This document shows positions 25,398-37,945 of a stretch of DNA of 64,000 nucleotides, one piece after another. The translations under genes were made by a program, and so were the position numbers. The notes under the pieces were generated by a model. That model searched no databases. It was not told where the DNA came from and worked only from the letters and a program-made list of their open reading frames with translations. This DNA is from Nymphaea colorata (Eukaryota; Streptophyta; Magnoliopsida; Nymphaeales; Nymphaeaceae): the NCBI RefSeq assembly GCF_008831285.2, contig NC_045147.1, positions 10,473,427 to 10,537,426 on the forward strand, written 5' to 3'. The first letter of the stretch is position 1. Each line of letters starts with the position of its first letter.

Positions 25398-28300
25398 TGT
25401 TCAGTGGCTTCATTCTGGAATTCAGATGCTGACGTGCACTGATGGCCCGTGCCATCTTTGCCCTAGATCTCGCTTTGGCTGCAATCGGGGTTGCAACAAG
25501 GAAACATGGACCAAGAGTTAATGATAGACGGTGAAGCGAATGGGGCATGGCAGAATGGTCTGCGGTGTTTATTTTTTGGGTCGGTTCTGCCTGTTTGTCC
25601 CCAGTAAGAGATTCTATTTTCTTAAGGATTTTCTGTGATTTCCGGTGGTTTAATTTGGTCATATTTGCTACCATTATGATCGGAATTTACTGCACCGTCA
25701 ATGTTTGACTTCGGAATATTTATCTTGTGAAATAGTGGGGAGTATGAAAATTAAGTTGAGAAGGTGGTTGTCGATAAGAGCGGGATTATTTTGGGTTTTT
25801 TTGATAGATATGTACACTTTATCTTATTCTAAATGAGAATCAGAAAGGAAGTATGACGCTCATTGCAGCTTTCTTGGTAGATTTTTGAACGTGTTTACGC
25901 CTGGTTTAGTGTTCGTCGTCATGGTTGGGTACTCTATTGGGGTCTTGACATTTGTAATAAAAAGAAGAATTGTTTGATGACTGTTCGAGTTTTCGCTGCT
26001 TTCGTTGTGTTCGCTCTTTTGGGTAATTACGAGATTAAGAAGCGAGCGGCAGAAGCAATGTTTGGAAAGGGGAAACCGGGAAAGGCTCTCCATGAGTGCT
26101 TGGCTTAGAAAAATCATAAGCTGGAACGAGTTAAGAACGCCTAGCTTTGGAACAAAAGAGATCGATATATTAAGATGTTCAGTCCTGTTTTTTCAATCAG
26201 AATGCATAATGTATGAAACATCCGGGAGTCGTTTCATTTGTAGTCTCAGGGCTTGGGAAGGAAAATTGCTTCAATTCTGCCTTGTCGCCGGCCTAGTCTC
26301 AACCAGTTCAGGAAGCCGGTGTGACTTCACGGTAGTATAATCGGGAACATGGATAATCGAGAGAGCAGGAGAGAGAGAAAAAATGCAATGGGTGTGCGTT
26401 AAATGGAAAGCTTGATTATTGGCAGACAACTTCTCTGCGGGACCAATGGCACCTAGGACGGGGTGAATCATGTTCTTTGAGCAACCAATATCATGTATAG
26501 TTTGACGTCGAGATCAAAAGTGCTCATTCTATATCAACCTTTAAAACCAGCCATGGCAATCCATTTGGAAACTATTAAAGGAACAGAACAACTGCTATAG
26601 CTACTCCTGTGTTCGTTTTTCTGACTATAAAAGCAGGTTTCTGACTAGGGGGGGGGACTCCATGCTCATGGAGGGTCTTCACCAAGGGCACGTTTGCTGG
26701 AACTGGATTATTCTGTAGACCGGGAATCTAAATTCAAATTAGTTGAGTCCATCAAACAAGGGGTGGACGAAAATCCCAGCATTGAAAACCTACCTGTTAG
26801 GCAATTGAGAGGAATCTCCAGCGTTGGTTGTTCCCATCAGCTTCTTCCCATTCCATCAAACAGAGAAGACTATTGACTGGAATGAAAATCTAATTTGATC
26901 ACACAGCAACAAAAAAAAAAGAATGGGGAGCAAAGTTCTCATTCCACCGACTCCTGGAAATTTCATTTCTATTCCGAAATTCCAAGGTATCAAACTTACC
27001 CAAGCAATTGACATTGCACCCGAAAACAGGTTCCACAGGGACAAGCAGGGCCCCAGGCTCCTGTCCTGAGAGGGGGAAAAGAAAAGCAAGAAAAAAGGTG
27101 CCCACCAACGGCTTTTCTGTTAGTTCTTTCTCCTCTTCCAATTGCTTGTATGACTTGAAAGTTGGCTTCTAATGCAGTTGAATAAACACAAGCAACTTTT
27201 TGAACGGGTATTAACAGCTGCTCAGGTTTCAAATTGATGCGTTTAATGGCCTCAACTGCACACAACAAAAGGTGGTTAAGTGAAAGAAATCAAAATGTCG
27301 ACGTCCTATTATATCACCGAAAGTTGAATTTCATTTAGAGTTAGAAGACTTTAACGTGCATTCATAATTTCTCAAAAATAAGAAAAGGAAGAAGAGAGCG
27401 AGTTTTTTGTCTAATCACGTTATGGTAGTGAGTGTACCCACTTGGAAGCGTGTATGCTTCAATGTGATCGGATTGTGATGGCTGGATTCAGCCTGGTCCA
27501 TTTAGTTACGGTATATGTTAAAAGACATACATACGATAAAGGCCATACTGTTGCTGAAAAAAATTATAATTTAGAGGTCCACTTGTGGGGAAATCAACAC
27601 ATTTCTTTTTTCTGCTTGAAACAACGTTCACATATTTACAATTACTAAAAACTGGGGTGAACTTAAAAGTGTACGAGGATAAGGGATGAATGTGCCCTTC
27701 CACCAAGAGCTGTCTTTCTTCTATGTAGCCGACGTCTCCTGGATGATTATAAGATGATTCAATCATTAATTAGAAAAAAAAAATATTCATTTAAAAATAA
27801 TGAAAAATATATTATTACTTAAGATTAAGAAAATTTAAAATATCTAAAAATAATAGAATAAAGAGTAGATGCCATGTCACACCCAGTGTTAGGCAATGAA
27901 TCAAATCGATTTGTGCCACCCATTCAATTTTGTTTTCCCAGCGCTGCTTGGTACAACTTACATGGCAGAATCCTCATACATACTGGCAATTTACAGGCTA
28001 ATAACTTGTGAGCATGTTACTTAACCTAGTTGACAGCCCTTTTGAGAACAGCAGTGAAAATTGGCAGGTGGAATAACAATTTTGGGTGAGCATGAGGTTA
28101 ACAATCCACCATTCATAAAAGAGGCCCGAAGACCCAACCCCCGTTTTCCCTTCCTCTATCGTTGTGGGCTGTATCAGAGTCAGCGATGGCAGAAGTGGAG
28201 CAGCAATTATCCTTGCAGATGGGTGTCATCCAATGACAATCATCCCCTTTTGGCAAAGAAAAGGGCCACTCCGTAAACAAGTGACAAACATTTTGGAGCC

Positions 28301-28989
28301 TACAATTGAGGCCAAGCATTTAGACTGATTTGGCTTGGAAATCTTTCTTGAATCTAGAGAACATGGGAAAAAAGTACTCCGATGGAATGTGGGTGGCAAA
28401 TGGGAAGGGCGTTTGTGAGGTAAAGTGATGAAGAATTTGAAGTTTCAACATCATGGATGTTGGTTAAGCTGATTAACTTGGTAAGCCAAGACGAATGAGA
28501 AACTGAAAATATAGAATAGCTGGAATAATGCAAGTTTCCTCTGCCCTGGAAGAACATGGAATAAGGCTTCAGATTGGAATTGGTGGTACAAAGAAAACTA
28601 AGCAGTGGTGGCTCAAACAGTGTGCAGAAGAAAATAGAGTTGTCGCAAGATCTGAATTTATGCATAAACATGCCAAAGAAAGCAGAGGGACAACCCTGTG
28701 TGCTCGAGGAGTCACAACTAGTATCCCAGACCCTGCGTCCTATGACTGCTTTAGTGGTGCTACAGGGAGTTGATGCTCAAGGACTCGAGACATTAGTGCC
28801 CATCAAACTGCCCGTTCCCTGCTCCGACCCCACTCAACCAACCTCCTCGGTTCTTCACATAAACGTCCGGAGGTAGTGACAAGGCCACAAAGTAATGCTC
28901 TACTTCTTGCAGACAAGGAGCAACTTCCTTGGCAAATTAATGGAAAGAGAATATGTTTGCACCAAGTTTGACAAAATCTTGATGAGTTA
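25398..28989. other. Spacer between ZNF598-like and DYW PPR genes
   Basis: The first few hundred bases are the 3' UTR of the upstream gene and the last few hundred the 3' UTR of the minus-strand PPR gene. A G9 run lies at about 26649. On the minus strand 27257-27160 looks exon-like (acceptor TGTGCAG, then EAIKRINLKPEQLL), but it could not be linked to a gene. Confidence 0.45.
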
Positions 28990-31851
28990 TTACCAGTATT
29001 CACCACAAGAACAGACTCCATTCTTGAATGAGTGAAATCTATTTCCATCTCTAATAATGATATCTCTGTCAACCAAAATGCTGACAAATCTTATGAAAGA
29101 ATGACAGTCACTACAGATGCGCAAATTCTTAATTACACGAATGGCAGCTGAATGTGGCGCATGAAGCAAGCCAAAGGCAAGTGCAAGCCTTTCACTATGA
29201 TACGAGTTCTGCTTTCTGTCGGTACCCTCATATCCCAACTTCCTCACATCCACATTCAATTTCTCCAACTTCGCATGCATCTCAGCTGTCTGGGGATGAA
29301 ACCTGTCACCAGATGTGAAATGATACAGCTTATTCCTTATCTCTATCCAGCTTTGTCCAGGATTTTTCTTTAAACCTCTCTGTTTCAACATTAATCGCAC
29401 GCTGTTAGCAGAATCCGACTTTGCAGCATCATCATACATGTTAGCCAGCAACACATAAGTTGCTGGGTCAGTGGGATCTAACTCGAGAGCGCGGCCTGCT
29501 GCATACTCTCCTAAACCTACATTCTTATGCAATTTACAGGAACTCAATAAAGTTTTATATAAAAGTGCATCAGGTCTGAAAGGCATGCTTTCTGTAAGCT
29601 CAGCTGCAGATTCAAGAAACCCAGCACGGCCAAGAAGATCAACCATGCATACATAATGATCCAACGTCGCTGTGACCTTGTGAATTTCATGCATCTGCTT
29701 GAAAATTTGACGACCTCTCTCAACCAATCCACCATGACTGCAAGCATATAGAGCCAACAAAAAGGTAACATCATCAGGGTTCAGACCTACCAGTTGCATC
29801 TCTTCAAAACAATGAAGGGCACTGGCGAACTGCCCATTTGAGGCCATACCAGCCATCAATGCATTCCATGATACAACATTTGGATTGGGGATCAATGTAA
29901 ACATTCTCTGGCTATCCCTCGTGTTTCCACACTTGCCATACATGTCAACCAGGCTGTTTCCTACAGAAATCCAGTGCTCGAACCCTGTCTTTACAGCACA
30001 GCAGTGGATTTGCTTTCCTGCCTCCAGTGCTGGCAAACCAGCAGAAGCAGATAAAAAGGTTGCTAAGCAAAAATTATCTACTCGGACGTTATCATCTAGC
30101 AAAACATGCATAACATCGAGAGCCTCTAAATGATGACCCAAATGGTTGTTTCCTTTTGCCAAGCTTGTATAAGTAACCACATCTCTATCTGCCATTGTCT
30201 TGGTAATACTCCAAGCATCCTCCATCATCCCGAATCTTGCATAAACATCAACTAGTGAATTTCCAACAGCAATATCTGCATCAGCACCACTCTTGATTAT
30301 GCAACCATGAAACCTTCCCACTTGGTCTAGTTTGCTGGAGCAAGCCTTAAGCAAGCTAGCAAACGTGGATGAAGTTGCCTGAATTCCAGCTGCTTGCATA
30401 TAATTAAATGCTTGAACAGCTTCACGTTCTTGGTTATGTATGGCGAAGCCAGTAATGAGAGATGTCCACAAGATGACGTCAGGTGTAGGTACTTCTTTGA
30501 AAAGAGATAAAGCATCTTCAGATCTCAAGCATTTCATGTACATGTCAACAAGTGCATTCACAACAGAAGCATTCTCTTGTAGGCCTACCTTCCATACACG
30601 TGAATGGATTAGCATTCCAAACTCCAGTAGTGGAATGCATGAGCAGGCCTTAAGGATGCCTGCATAAGTGTAGGAATTTGGGGATACGCGAGCAGCTCCC
30701 ATGCTACAAAAAGCATCTATTGCTTCAACAAAGTTTTCAGCTTGTGTCAGCCCAGCAATCACAGTTGTCCACAAGAATGTGTCAGATTCTGGTGTTTGAT
30801 TCAAAACTTTGTTAGCTTCTTCAATCATTCCAAATTTCAAGTACGTATCAATCAGAGCAGTTTTTAAAACCAAATTAAGTTTAATGCCCAGAAGAACTAT
30901 ATGAGCATGAACTGATTTAACACACTTGCGACCAAGAGAAAATGATGCCGGTAGCAGATTGACAAAAGTGAACTCATTTGGTGATATTCCCCATTCTTCC
31001 ATTTGAAGATACAACCTCAATGCCGAACTGGGGTCCTGTTCCTGAATAAATGCAGCAATCATGGTTGTACAACTGATCACATCATGAAATTGCATTTCCA
31101 AGAAAACATCATATGCCTCCACAAATTTCTCACACTTCGAATAGAAGTCAATCAAGGCACTTCCCAGAACTGTATTTGACACAAATCCACACTTTGTCAT
31201 CCATGCATGAATGTGCCTTCCATGCTCCGATGCCCCAGCAGAAGTGCAAGCACGCAAAGCACTTGCAAAAGTGAATTTGTTGGGGATCAAGCCAGAGAAA
31301 ACCATCATATCAAATAAACCAATAGCCTTCTCATTCTCTCCACACTTGACGTAAGCAGATATCATCCCAGTCCATGAAACTACATCCTTTTTAGGCATTT
31401 CATCAAACAATTTACTCGCATGGACGATGTCAAAGCATTTCACATACAGTGAAAGCAGATTATTGTTCAAAAACAGATCGTGCTCAAGCCCGAGCTTTGT
31501 AATAAGGCCATGTACAGCAACACCCACTTTCAGGGCCCTTGAATTGCATATTGAGATAAACCATAAGCAGTGTTCCCTAGAAACATAAGGAGAATGTAGA
31601 TTGCCGTTATAATGCAAAGCTGGGGAATGTTCAAAATTCTGTAATCTGCCCTTTCCATTAAATACCAGCCGCAGGTCTTGGTTGTTGGGGCTACCACTAG
31701 AAATGGAACATGGGTTTTGGTCACTAAGATGATTACTATAAGAAACAACGGTTAGCAGCCTTCTGGAATTGTTCTTACCCAATGAAAGTAGCCACAAAGG
31801 GAAGAAGGGCAACAGTTTGGGGCAACACGTATGAAATAGGATGTGACTCAT
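28990..31851 (-). CDS. PLS-class DYW pentatricopeptide repeat protein, intronless, 953 aa
   Basis: The stop is TAA (plus-strand 28990-28992). The upstream-most codon of the open frame is TTG, so I chose the first ATG (31849-31851), giving MSHILFHTCCPKLLPFF, a basic and hydrophobic start suited to organelle import. From about residue 80, triplets of P, L and S repeats run through most of the protein (SLYVKC, DVVSWTGMISAYVKCG, NSLVDMYGKCGN, NVVSWNALMAG), then E and E+ motifs (LYKTLLSSCKLHKN, GQSWIEI) and a DYW deaminase-like domain with HSE, CSDCH and the terminal CSCGEYW. These proteins mostly carry out C-to-U editing in chloroplasts or mitochondria; HSE supplies the catalytic glutamate and CSDC zinc ligands. 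It resembles Arabidopsis At5g52850 in layout (from memory). The last three residues are EYW, a tolerated variant. Confidence 0.95.
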   Translation of the reverse strand: MSHILFHTCCPKLLPFFPLWLLSLGKNNSRRLLTVVSYSNHLSDQNPCSISSGSPNNQDLRLVFNGKGRLQNFEHSPALHYNGNLHSPYVSREHCLWFISICNSRALKVGVAVHGLITKLGLEHDLFLNNNLLSLYVKCFDIVHASKLFDEMPKKDVVSWTGMISAYVKCGENEKAIGLFDMMVFSGLIPNKFTFASALRACTSAGASEHGRHIHAWMTKCGFVSNTVLGSALIDFYSKCEKFVEAYDVFLEMQFHDVISCTTMIAAFIQEQDPSSALRLYLQMEEWGISPNEFTFVNLLPASFSLGRKCVKSVHAHIVLLGIKLNLVLKTALIDTYLKFGMIEEANKVLNQTPESDTFLWTTVIAGLTQAENFVEAIDAFCSMGAARVSPNSYTYAGILKACSCIPLLEFGMLIHSRVWKVGLQENASVVNALVDMYMKCLRSEDALSLFKEVPTPDVILWTSLITGFAIHNQEREAVQAFNYMQAAGIQATSSTFASLLKACSSKLDQVGRFHGCIIKSGADADIAVGNSLVDVYARFGMMEDAWSITKTMADRDVVTYTSLAKGNNHLGHHLEALDVMHVLLDDNVRVDNFCLATFLSASAGLPALEAGKQIHCCAVKTGFEHWISVGNSLVDMYGKCGNTRDSQRMFTLIPNPNVVSWNALMAGMASNGQFASALHCFEEMQLVGLNPDDVTFLLALYACSHGGLVERGRQIFKQMHEIHKVTATLDHYVCMVDLLGRAGFLESAAELTESMPFRPDALLYKTLLSSCKLHKNVGLGEYAAGRALELDPTDPATYVLLANMYDDAAKSDSANSVRLMLKQRGLKKNPGQSWIEIRNKLYHFTSGDRFHPQTAEMHAKLEKLNVDVRKLGYEGTDRKQNSYHSERLALAFGLLHAPHSAAIRVIKNLRICSDCHSFIRFVSILVDRDIIIRDGNRFHSFKNGVCSCGEYW

Positions 31852-33799
31852 GCTAGACAGTAAACGAAGATGCAAGTTCTAACTTCTCTCCATATTGATG
31901 TCACTGACTCGATTTCGTGCAGTGGTCAGGCCATGGCTGTCAGCAGTGCGGGCATTCATGAAATAAGAACAACAGTATTTGCCCAAGTAACCAGAAAAGG
32001 TCGTGAAGGAACAAAAAGCAGCGATGCCATTTTCACCGATTGCCGAGTCGCGAGTACCCGACGGGTTTTCGAGCATGTGACTCAAGTCGGGCTGGCCCGA
32101 TCCTACTTCAGCTGGGCCCGATTCAATATGTATTACAAAATTATATTTAATATATTTTCATATACTTTTTATAAATACTTTATTCATTTAGTTTTTAGAA
32201 TCAGGTTGAGCCCGGGCTAAGTCAAGTCAGCAAAAATGTCCAGCCCTGCTTAAAAGGACTTGTATTATCACGACGGGCACACTAGCGAAGCCAGAAATTT
32301 TGGTTGAAGAAAGCACTAATTCAATAACTTTAATGTTTTTTTAGAGGAATTATTAATGTAAAGATAAATAAACTTTGTAACTGGTGTACCAACTGCACAC
32401 ACCAGCCAACATGTGGCTCGTAGGGATTACCGTCTCAGAAAAACGAAATAATAAACGCATAAAATGGTTCAATTGACACGATAAGTTGAGGTATGAGATT
32501 TTTTAAAACTGTGCATTTCTTTCTCAATTTGAAGGTTAAGTATTCAAGAGCATCTTCCGTCTGCTTGTTTCGTTATCCAATGAGGTCCTGGGAGTTCATG
32601 TTTCTAGCTCTTGGTTCACTGTTCAGTCTTGGTTAAGCCTAGTAAGTAATAGCCATCATGATGCATAGGTGTTTGCTCTTGAACAAAAGCATCGATTCCT
32701 TGAAAAAGGTGTTACAGTGGGACGGAGGTCCATTCTGACCCAGTTGCTCGGAGTAGGTCGAATCAGACCCAGTCAAGTCACAACAAAACATCTCTCTCTC
32801 CCTCTGTTCAATGTGGTCTTTCCGTTCGTTTCTCGATGCAGCTTCTTGCTTTGAAATTATGACCCACAAGTGCTCCAACTTCAAGCTACTCAACGCAAAG
32901 CAGGTTAGGAACAAATTAACGTGAAACACCAGGAGGACATTGGGGTGTAGACACTTATTCCTCCTGGTAAATGTTTCATATTAACGTGCATGTACTGGTA
33001 GAGTTTCATGTTAAAAGTGCATCCACTTGAATTCCACCACTATGGGAGGCATCCTTGTAAACAGCATGGTTGAATGCTCAGAGGTTTACGCTGCCTGCAA
33101 GCAACAAAATCGCTTGACCCAAGTGTCGCTTCCCGTATAATAAACAGAACAAGAAGCTCTTCCCTTTCTTTAACTCAAAAGTTCTTAGGTCCCAGATTGA
33201 TGGAATTCTTCTTGCAAAACTAAATTCTACAGGTCTGTAAAGGAGAGCGTCCTGAACGTCATGGAACCTGATGTATGCTAACATCGATTAGAAAACCACC
33301 AAAGTGAAAACAGAAGGCCAAGATACCTTTTTAGAAATAATACTCAAAAGAAAAAAGGAAACGGAAACCTGAAAGTCCTACAATATCTTTTTACTTCTTC
33401 AAGTTTTAGATTAGGTGAATTCTGAAACAAGACACAATTAAAGCAGAGAAGACTAACGGAAAACCTCTTATTGCTCAATTTAGAAACAAACAAGAGAACA
33501 GAAGAGTTAACACTATAAAGAACCATACACAATTCTATGACGTCCATTATTTTTCTGTTAGGGGAAGTATGTATATTTATGACTAACATGATTTTTTTCA
33601 ACATTATTTGTGTATAGTTCTGATACAGAAGATTGAGGGTGCAGTTTTAACCATTTTTTATGTGGAACCTAATCTGCACAAGTCTGATCTTACAGATTGT
33701 TCCTGTTATGCAGGTATTGATTACTAGGGTAACGCCCAGCATTTAATATACAATGGACCACCCATGAACACATTTTTACAGAACTTATGAAATGAATCA
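31852..33799. other. Spacer upstream of DYW PPR and downstream of ATG8
   Basis: It holds the promoter side of the minus-strand PPR gene and the 3' UTR of ATG8. An element remnant is at about 32070-32230 and a small imperfect hairpin at 32928-32968 (ACCAGGAGGA / TCCTCCTGGT). No gene seen. Confidence 0.45.
32070..32230. mobile_element. Remnant of a GGGCC-ended, AT-cored TIR-like element
   Basis: GGGCTGGCCCGA and GGGCCCGATTC on the left and GAGCCCGGGCTAAG on the right enclose an AT-rich core. The same design occurs at about 40990-41225. No target duplication was recognised. Confidence 0.4.
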
Positions 33800-36700
33800 T
33801 TAGCCAAACGTCTTTTCACTGCTGTAGCACACATAAAGGAAACCATCTTCATCCATGCAAGTGTCATAAATGGAACCCATCAGGCTAGCTGTAGAGAAAT
33901 ACACAGAAGTTGCATAAGTCATCAAATAAGGCTCCTTCCACTCAAATGACCTACAAAACACAACAAAAAATAAGAACAGACCAGATGAAGGCAAAGTGTC
34001 CTTGACAAACACAAATAAGGCCTTTCCAGGAGCAAGATGAAGCCGGACACTCAAGACATGGATAAATTGCCCAAAGGCCATATCACATGGGACCAAATAC
34101 CTGCCAAAAACAGAATACAGGATTAAGATGTTTCAGTTTACATGCATCTTTACAACATAAATATAGATCATGTGCGTTTCTTTTCACTATCTTTTCATCT
34201 TTTTCTTGTTCATATATGTTCTCTTTACATGCATGGTTACAGGTTTCCATTATTGTCATTATCTTTCCTGCTTTCTTTTGTGTAATCATATCCTTGAGAT
34301 GAGGTTTCGCTTCCCTCCAACTTTACTCCCCCAGTTCCAAGCATTCTCCTTAAAATTTTTTACATGAGAATCTCCTACGTTGCACGATCTCTCATAAGTT
34401 CATAACTCCTCAGCATGGAATAATGGAGTCAAAGATACAAGCCAAGTATAAACTAAGATAACTAAGATTCCCACAAAGTTTCTCAATCTCAACTACAGTT
34501 GTCCTGCCAGTGAGTCAATGACATTATGCTCTTCCTTAAAGCATCCCTCTGAACTCACAACAGATGCAAGCATTATGGAATTTTCATTCCCTACTAGAAG
34601 TGGATCATATTATGAAACAGAAAAAAAATTTAAAAAAAAAAAAAAATATTGGCTTATACAGTTATCTGTTTGTTGGATGTTCTGTTGCAAAAGGGGCTAG
34701 GACCAGATAAAACAAATGTTTGGCATGACAAGCTTGCACAGTTGCATTTTGAATCCATCAAGGATGGAGTGGAAAAAGGTAGCACATTGAAGTTCAATGA
34801 TGGATCAACTGAAGAAAAAGGATTCCCGTCTCTGGATAGCAATATGGAAAATTTGGCAAGAAAGAAATGAATGGGAAAATAAGAATTGAACGGGAAAAAA
34901 ACCAGAACTCAAAAAGTATAGGAGAATAGTGCACAGGCTGGTAAGTAATACCTGAAGTCTGACAACTTAGGAAGTTATAGTGCTCAGGTGAAGGCATAAA
35001 AGGGAGATGACAGCCTCGTCCAGATGGTTGGCTTAACTTGCACATTGTGAGTAAATATATCAAGGATGGAACCTGCGTTTTGCATTTGAGGGACTGCAGG
35101 GGAAGTTCTTCATGGGCAGGAAATATGCTTATGAAGGTGCTACAAGTGATAGATCATTGAATTGTTGGGGCAGATAATATCAACCCATAAGTGAAAGTCA
35201 AGTTGCAGCGATCATAGATATGCAGTTGGTTTGTCAAATTGCAGGCTGGCCAGGAGCAGTAATGGACTGGACATTAACGCTAATTTTCTCAAAATTTTGT
35301 ATGGCGTAAGCATTTAACTGTACTTAAATTACCTTTATGGATAGGAATACTAGCTGCATAGCTCAACAGTTAGCTCATGCTCCTCGTCCAGTGGTTCTAA
35401 ACTCTGGCAGCATATAACTCCATCATGGAGGCCTTTTTGTTAATATGTATCTATTTTAATTATTGATTTATTATTAACTTCTTAGTAGGAGTCCACCAAA
35501 CCTTGCTTGATGAAAAGAGGTTATGTTGTACTTGTATCTATTATATAGAGAAGTACCCTCACTATTATGGCCTGGAAAGTCTAACAGCCTAAAGAAACAT
35601 AAGTAGATGCATTCTGACGCTACGTCAGTTGCCAACAAAAATTATCAACTCTTTTGTCAGGGGCAGGCAGTTGAAGTTTGCAATAGAGCAGAAATCAGCT
35701 GATTCAGCTCCAACCAACAAAGGAACTTGGCTGATGACAAATCGGTGCACGACCAAAACCAGGCAAACTGCTGAGAACTTACTTTCTCTTCTCCAACTCT
35801 GGGAGGTCAGTCCTTGAATATCTTTCAACAATCACCTAAGAGACAAAAAGCCAAAAAAGAAAAGGCTAAACATGTCATGGTCTAGTCATGCATGATGACA
35901 AGAAATAGAAGATTATATACATAAAATTAAAAACTACAGATTGTTGGTGGCTGAAAGTTAATAGTTCAAGCTACGAAACACATCCAAGTTTAGAGTACTA
36001 AATGTATAACAAACAAAAATTTCCAATAATGAGATACGTCAATATAAGTGCTGAAAATTAAATAAGCATTTGAAAATAGAACGAGGAGATCACTAGAGAA
36101 GCATATAAAATCTTGCCCTGCCACTTTAGAATAATAAATGTTTTCTTGCATATGACTCCTATTGACGTCATGGTTCAGAAAATAATAAGTTGCTAACGCA
36201 GAAAACCTGGACGTGAATCTTGCAGATGCATGAAAGAAGGTGACAACTCTGAGAAAAATGCGTGTCACTGTGATTTATAAGACAAATTGACAAGGATTTC
36301 ACAAATGAGTGATACAGAATCTGTTAAAATCAACGTGCCAGACATGACTAGTTGACAACAGAAGAAGATTCCACAGTAAGACAAGATCATCTGCAAACGC
36401 AAACAACCTAGAAATTGCACTAATTCCAAAGTTATGTTCATCAAGAATGAAACAGCAAAGCCGCCAACACTTGCTTTCAGATAAATTTTTATGAGGAGCT
36501 TTCCCTCATCTTGATTAGCTGCAACTCGAGAAATAAAGGTTGGAAGGGGGCCTGCCTTTCTGCAAGGAAAACCCCAGTGCATATCATGACCAATAACAAT
36601 TTAGACAAATGATAAATCAAGCGAAGAAAAAACTTTCCCACCTCCGTCCATTAAAACAGACAGGTAATGAAATTTTCGTTAACGTTCGACACTCAAAATT

Positions 36701-37449
36701 GGTGCTTTCACAAACGTGCAAGTAATCCCAGTTTAGAGTCGACCAAACAAAAGATGAACGGAAAAGCATAAGAAAGAAATGGTTTCTATACAGGTTCCAT
36801 TCAACAAAATGAATCGCATTGGGAACAAAGGATGGCTAAGCTAAGACAAATCAAGTAATGAATTCGGGAGTGATAGCCCGCAAAACGCACATACAAAAGA
36901 AATTAAGAAACAATCCGATAGAAAAGGAGAACCATAGTAACTAGAATAACCAAAATCAGTTAAAATTAACAATTGATCTTAATGGAATTGCTACACTCAT
37001 TCAAACAGACTAAATAATCAGGAAAATCCCAGTAAATAGACAAAGTTTTCTTTAATAACCAAACTGGTTGCAATATCAACATCCGAAGCAACCAAGTCCA
37101 CAAACACAAAGGGACAATTCGCGCTGAAGTGAAATGATATGGACAAGAAAATAAAGAAGCCTGGCTCAAAGATGCTGAAAATTCACTGGATTAACGAACG
37201 GAGACCATGTATATCACAACTTTACAGCTAATGACCGAAATTTTACCGGAACTCGATCAGGATATTCAGAGAGAATTTCTTTCGATTCCGTCTTCCTCTC
37301 CTCTGCAGCCAAGAAAAGAAAAAGAATAGGAATTGGGAGCTAGCCGGAACCAAATAGAAGGGAAAGATAAGAAGAGGGAAAAAGTTACAAGAAAATCACG
37401 AGGATATACCCAAAGAGAACTCCTGCTTAAATGGTATCCGCTTCTTCAT
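33800..37449 (-). CDS. ATG8: Autophagy ubiquitin-like protein ATG8 (ATG8h/i type), 5 exons, 118 aa
   Basis: Minus-strand exons 37410-37449, 37247-37302, 35783-35835, 33982-34100 and 33800-33888 join in phase (40, 56, 53, 119 and 89 nt). The start MKKRIPFKQEFSLEER matches the ATG8 helical N-terminus. EYPDRVPVIVERYSRTDLP, KYLVPCDMAFGQF, ALFVFVKDTLP and DEDGFLYVCYSSEKTFG are diagnostic. The protein ends directly at Gly118, as in Arabidopsis ATG8h and ATG8i, so no ATG4 processing should be needed to expose the glycine that is joined to phosphatidylethanolamine. ATG8 decorates autophagosome membranes and recruits cargo receptors. Introns 2 and 3 are 1.4 and 1.7 kb; both early exons are very short. 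A tandem repeat lies about 240 bp upstream of the start. Confidence 0.96.
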
Positions 37450-37690
37450 CGATGACGACGATGATGAACGATGAGTTGATGATGATGACGGAGTGGAATG
37501 GCAGGAGTCCCTGATGCCTAATAGCATCCTTCTCCAAACGTGTGATGGTGGAAGACTCGGTTTGCTGCTTGACGGACTCTGTGTCGAATACCGTATCGTT
37601 TTTGTGATCAAATCGGTAGTTGGAAGATTGGCCGATTTTTTCTGTGGAAGAAGTCGAGAGGTCTGTTGGTGACTTGCTTTCCAGCGACGT

Positions 37691-37945
37691 AAAGTTTGGA
37701 AATTAATATACCTACTACTTCTTTTAAAGTTGTTTGTTAACTATATAAAGTTGGAAATTAATATCCCTACTTCTTTTGTTTGTTAACTATATAAAGTTTG
37801 GAAATTAATATCCCTACTTCTTTTAAAGTTGTTTGTGAACTATATAAAGTTTGGGAATTAATATCCCTACTTCTTTTGTTTGTTAACTATATAAAGTTTG
37901 GAAATTAATATCCCTACTTCTTTTAAAGTTGTTTGTTAACTATAT
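37691..37945. repeat. Higher-order tandem repeat upstream of ATG8
   Basis: Five units, 37691-37746 (56 bp), 37747-37792 (46), 37793-37845 (53), 37846-37892 (47) and 37893-37945 (53), each start AAAGTT(T)GG and end AACTATAT. Long and short units alternate; short ones lack AAAGTTG in the middle, so the array looks like an amplified dimer of about 100 bp. Each unit junction contains TATATAAA. Confidence 0.95.

Noticed and set aside
26694-27257. Possible exons: plus-strand 26694-26876 and minus-strand 27257-27160 with a further minus-strand block at about 27060-26995
   Set aside because: Each looks mildly coding and the minus-strand pair has plausible splice motifs, but no family is recognisable, the donor (GTCATA) is weak and no start or end exon could be found.
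28528-28876. Overlapping plus-strand frames 3' of the DYW PPR gene
   Set aside because: They lie in its probable 3' UTR, on the other strand, with no motif and no conserved start.
35340-35420. tRNA-like box A and box B in ATG8 intron 3 (TAGCTCAACAGTTAG, GGTTCTAAACTC), a possible SINE head
   Set aside because: Box B deviates from GGTTCGANNCC, no cloverleaf can be drawn, and no tail or target duplication is visible.
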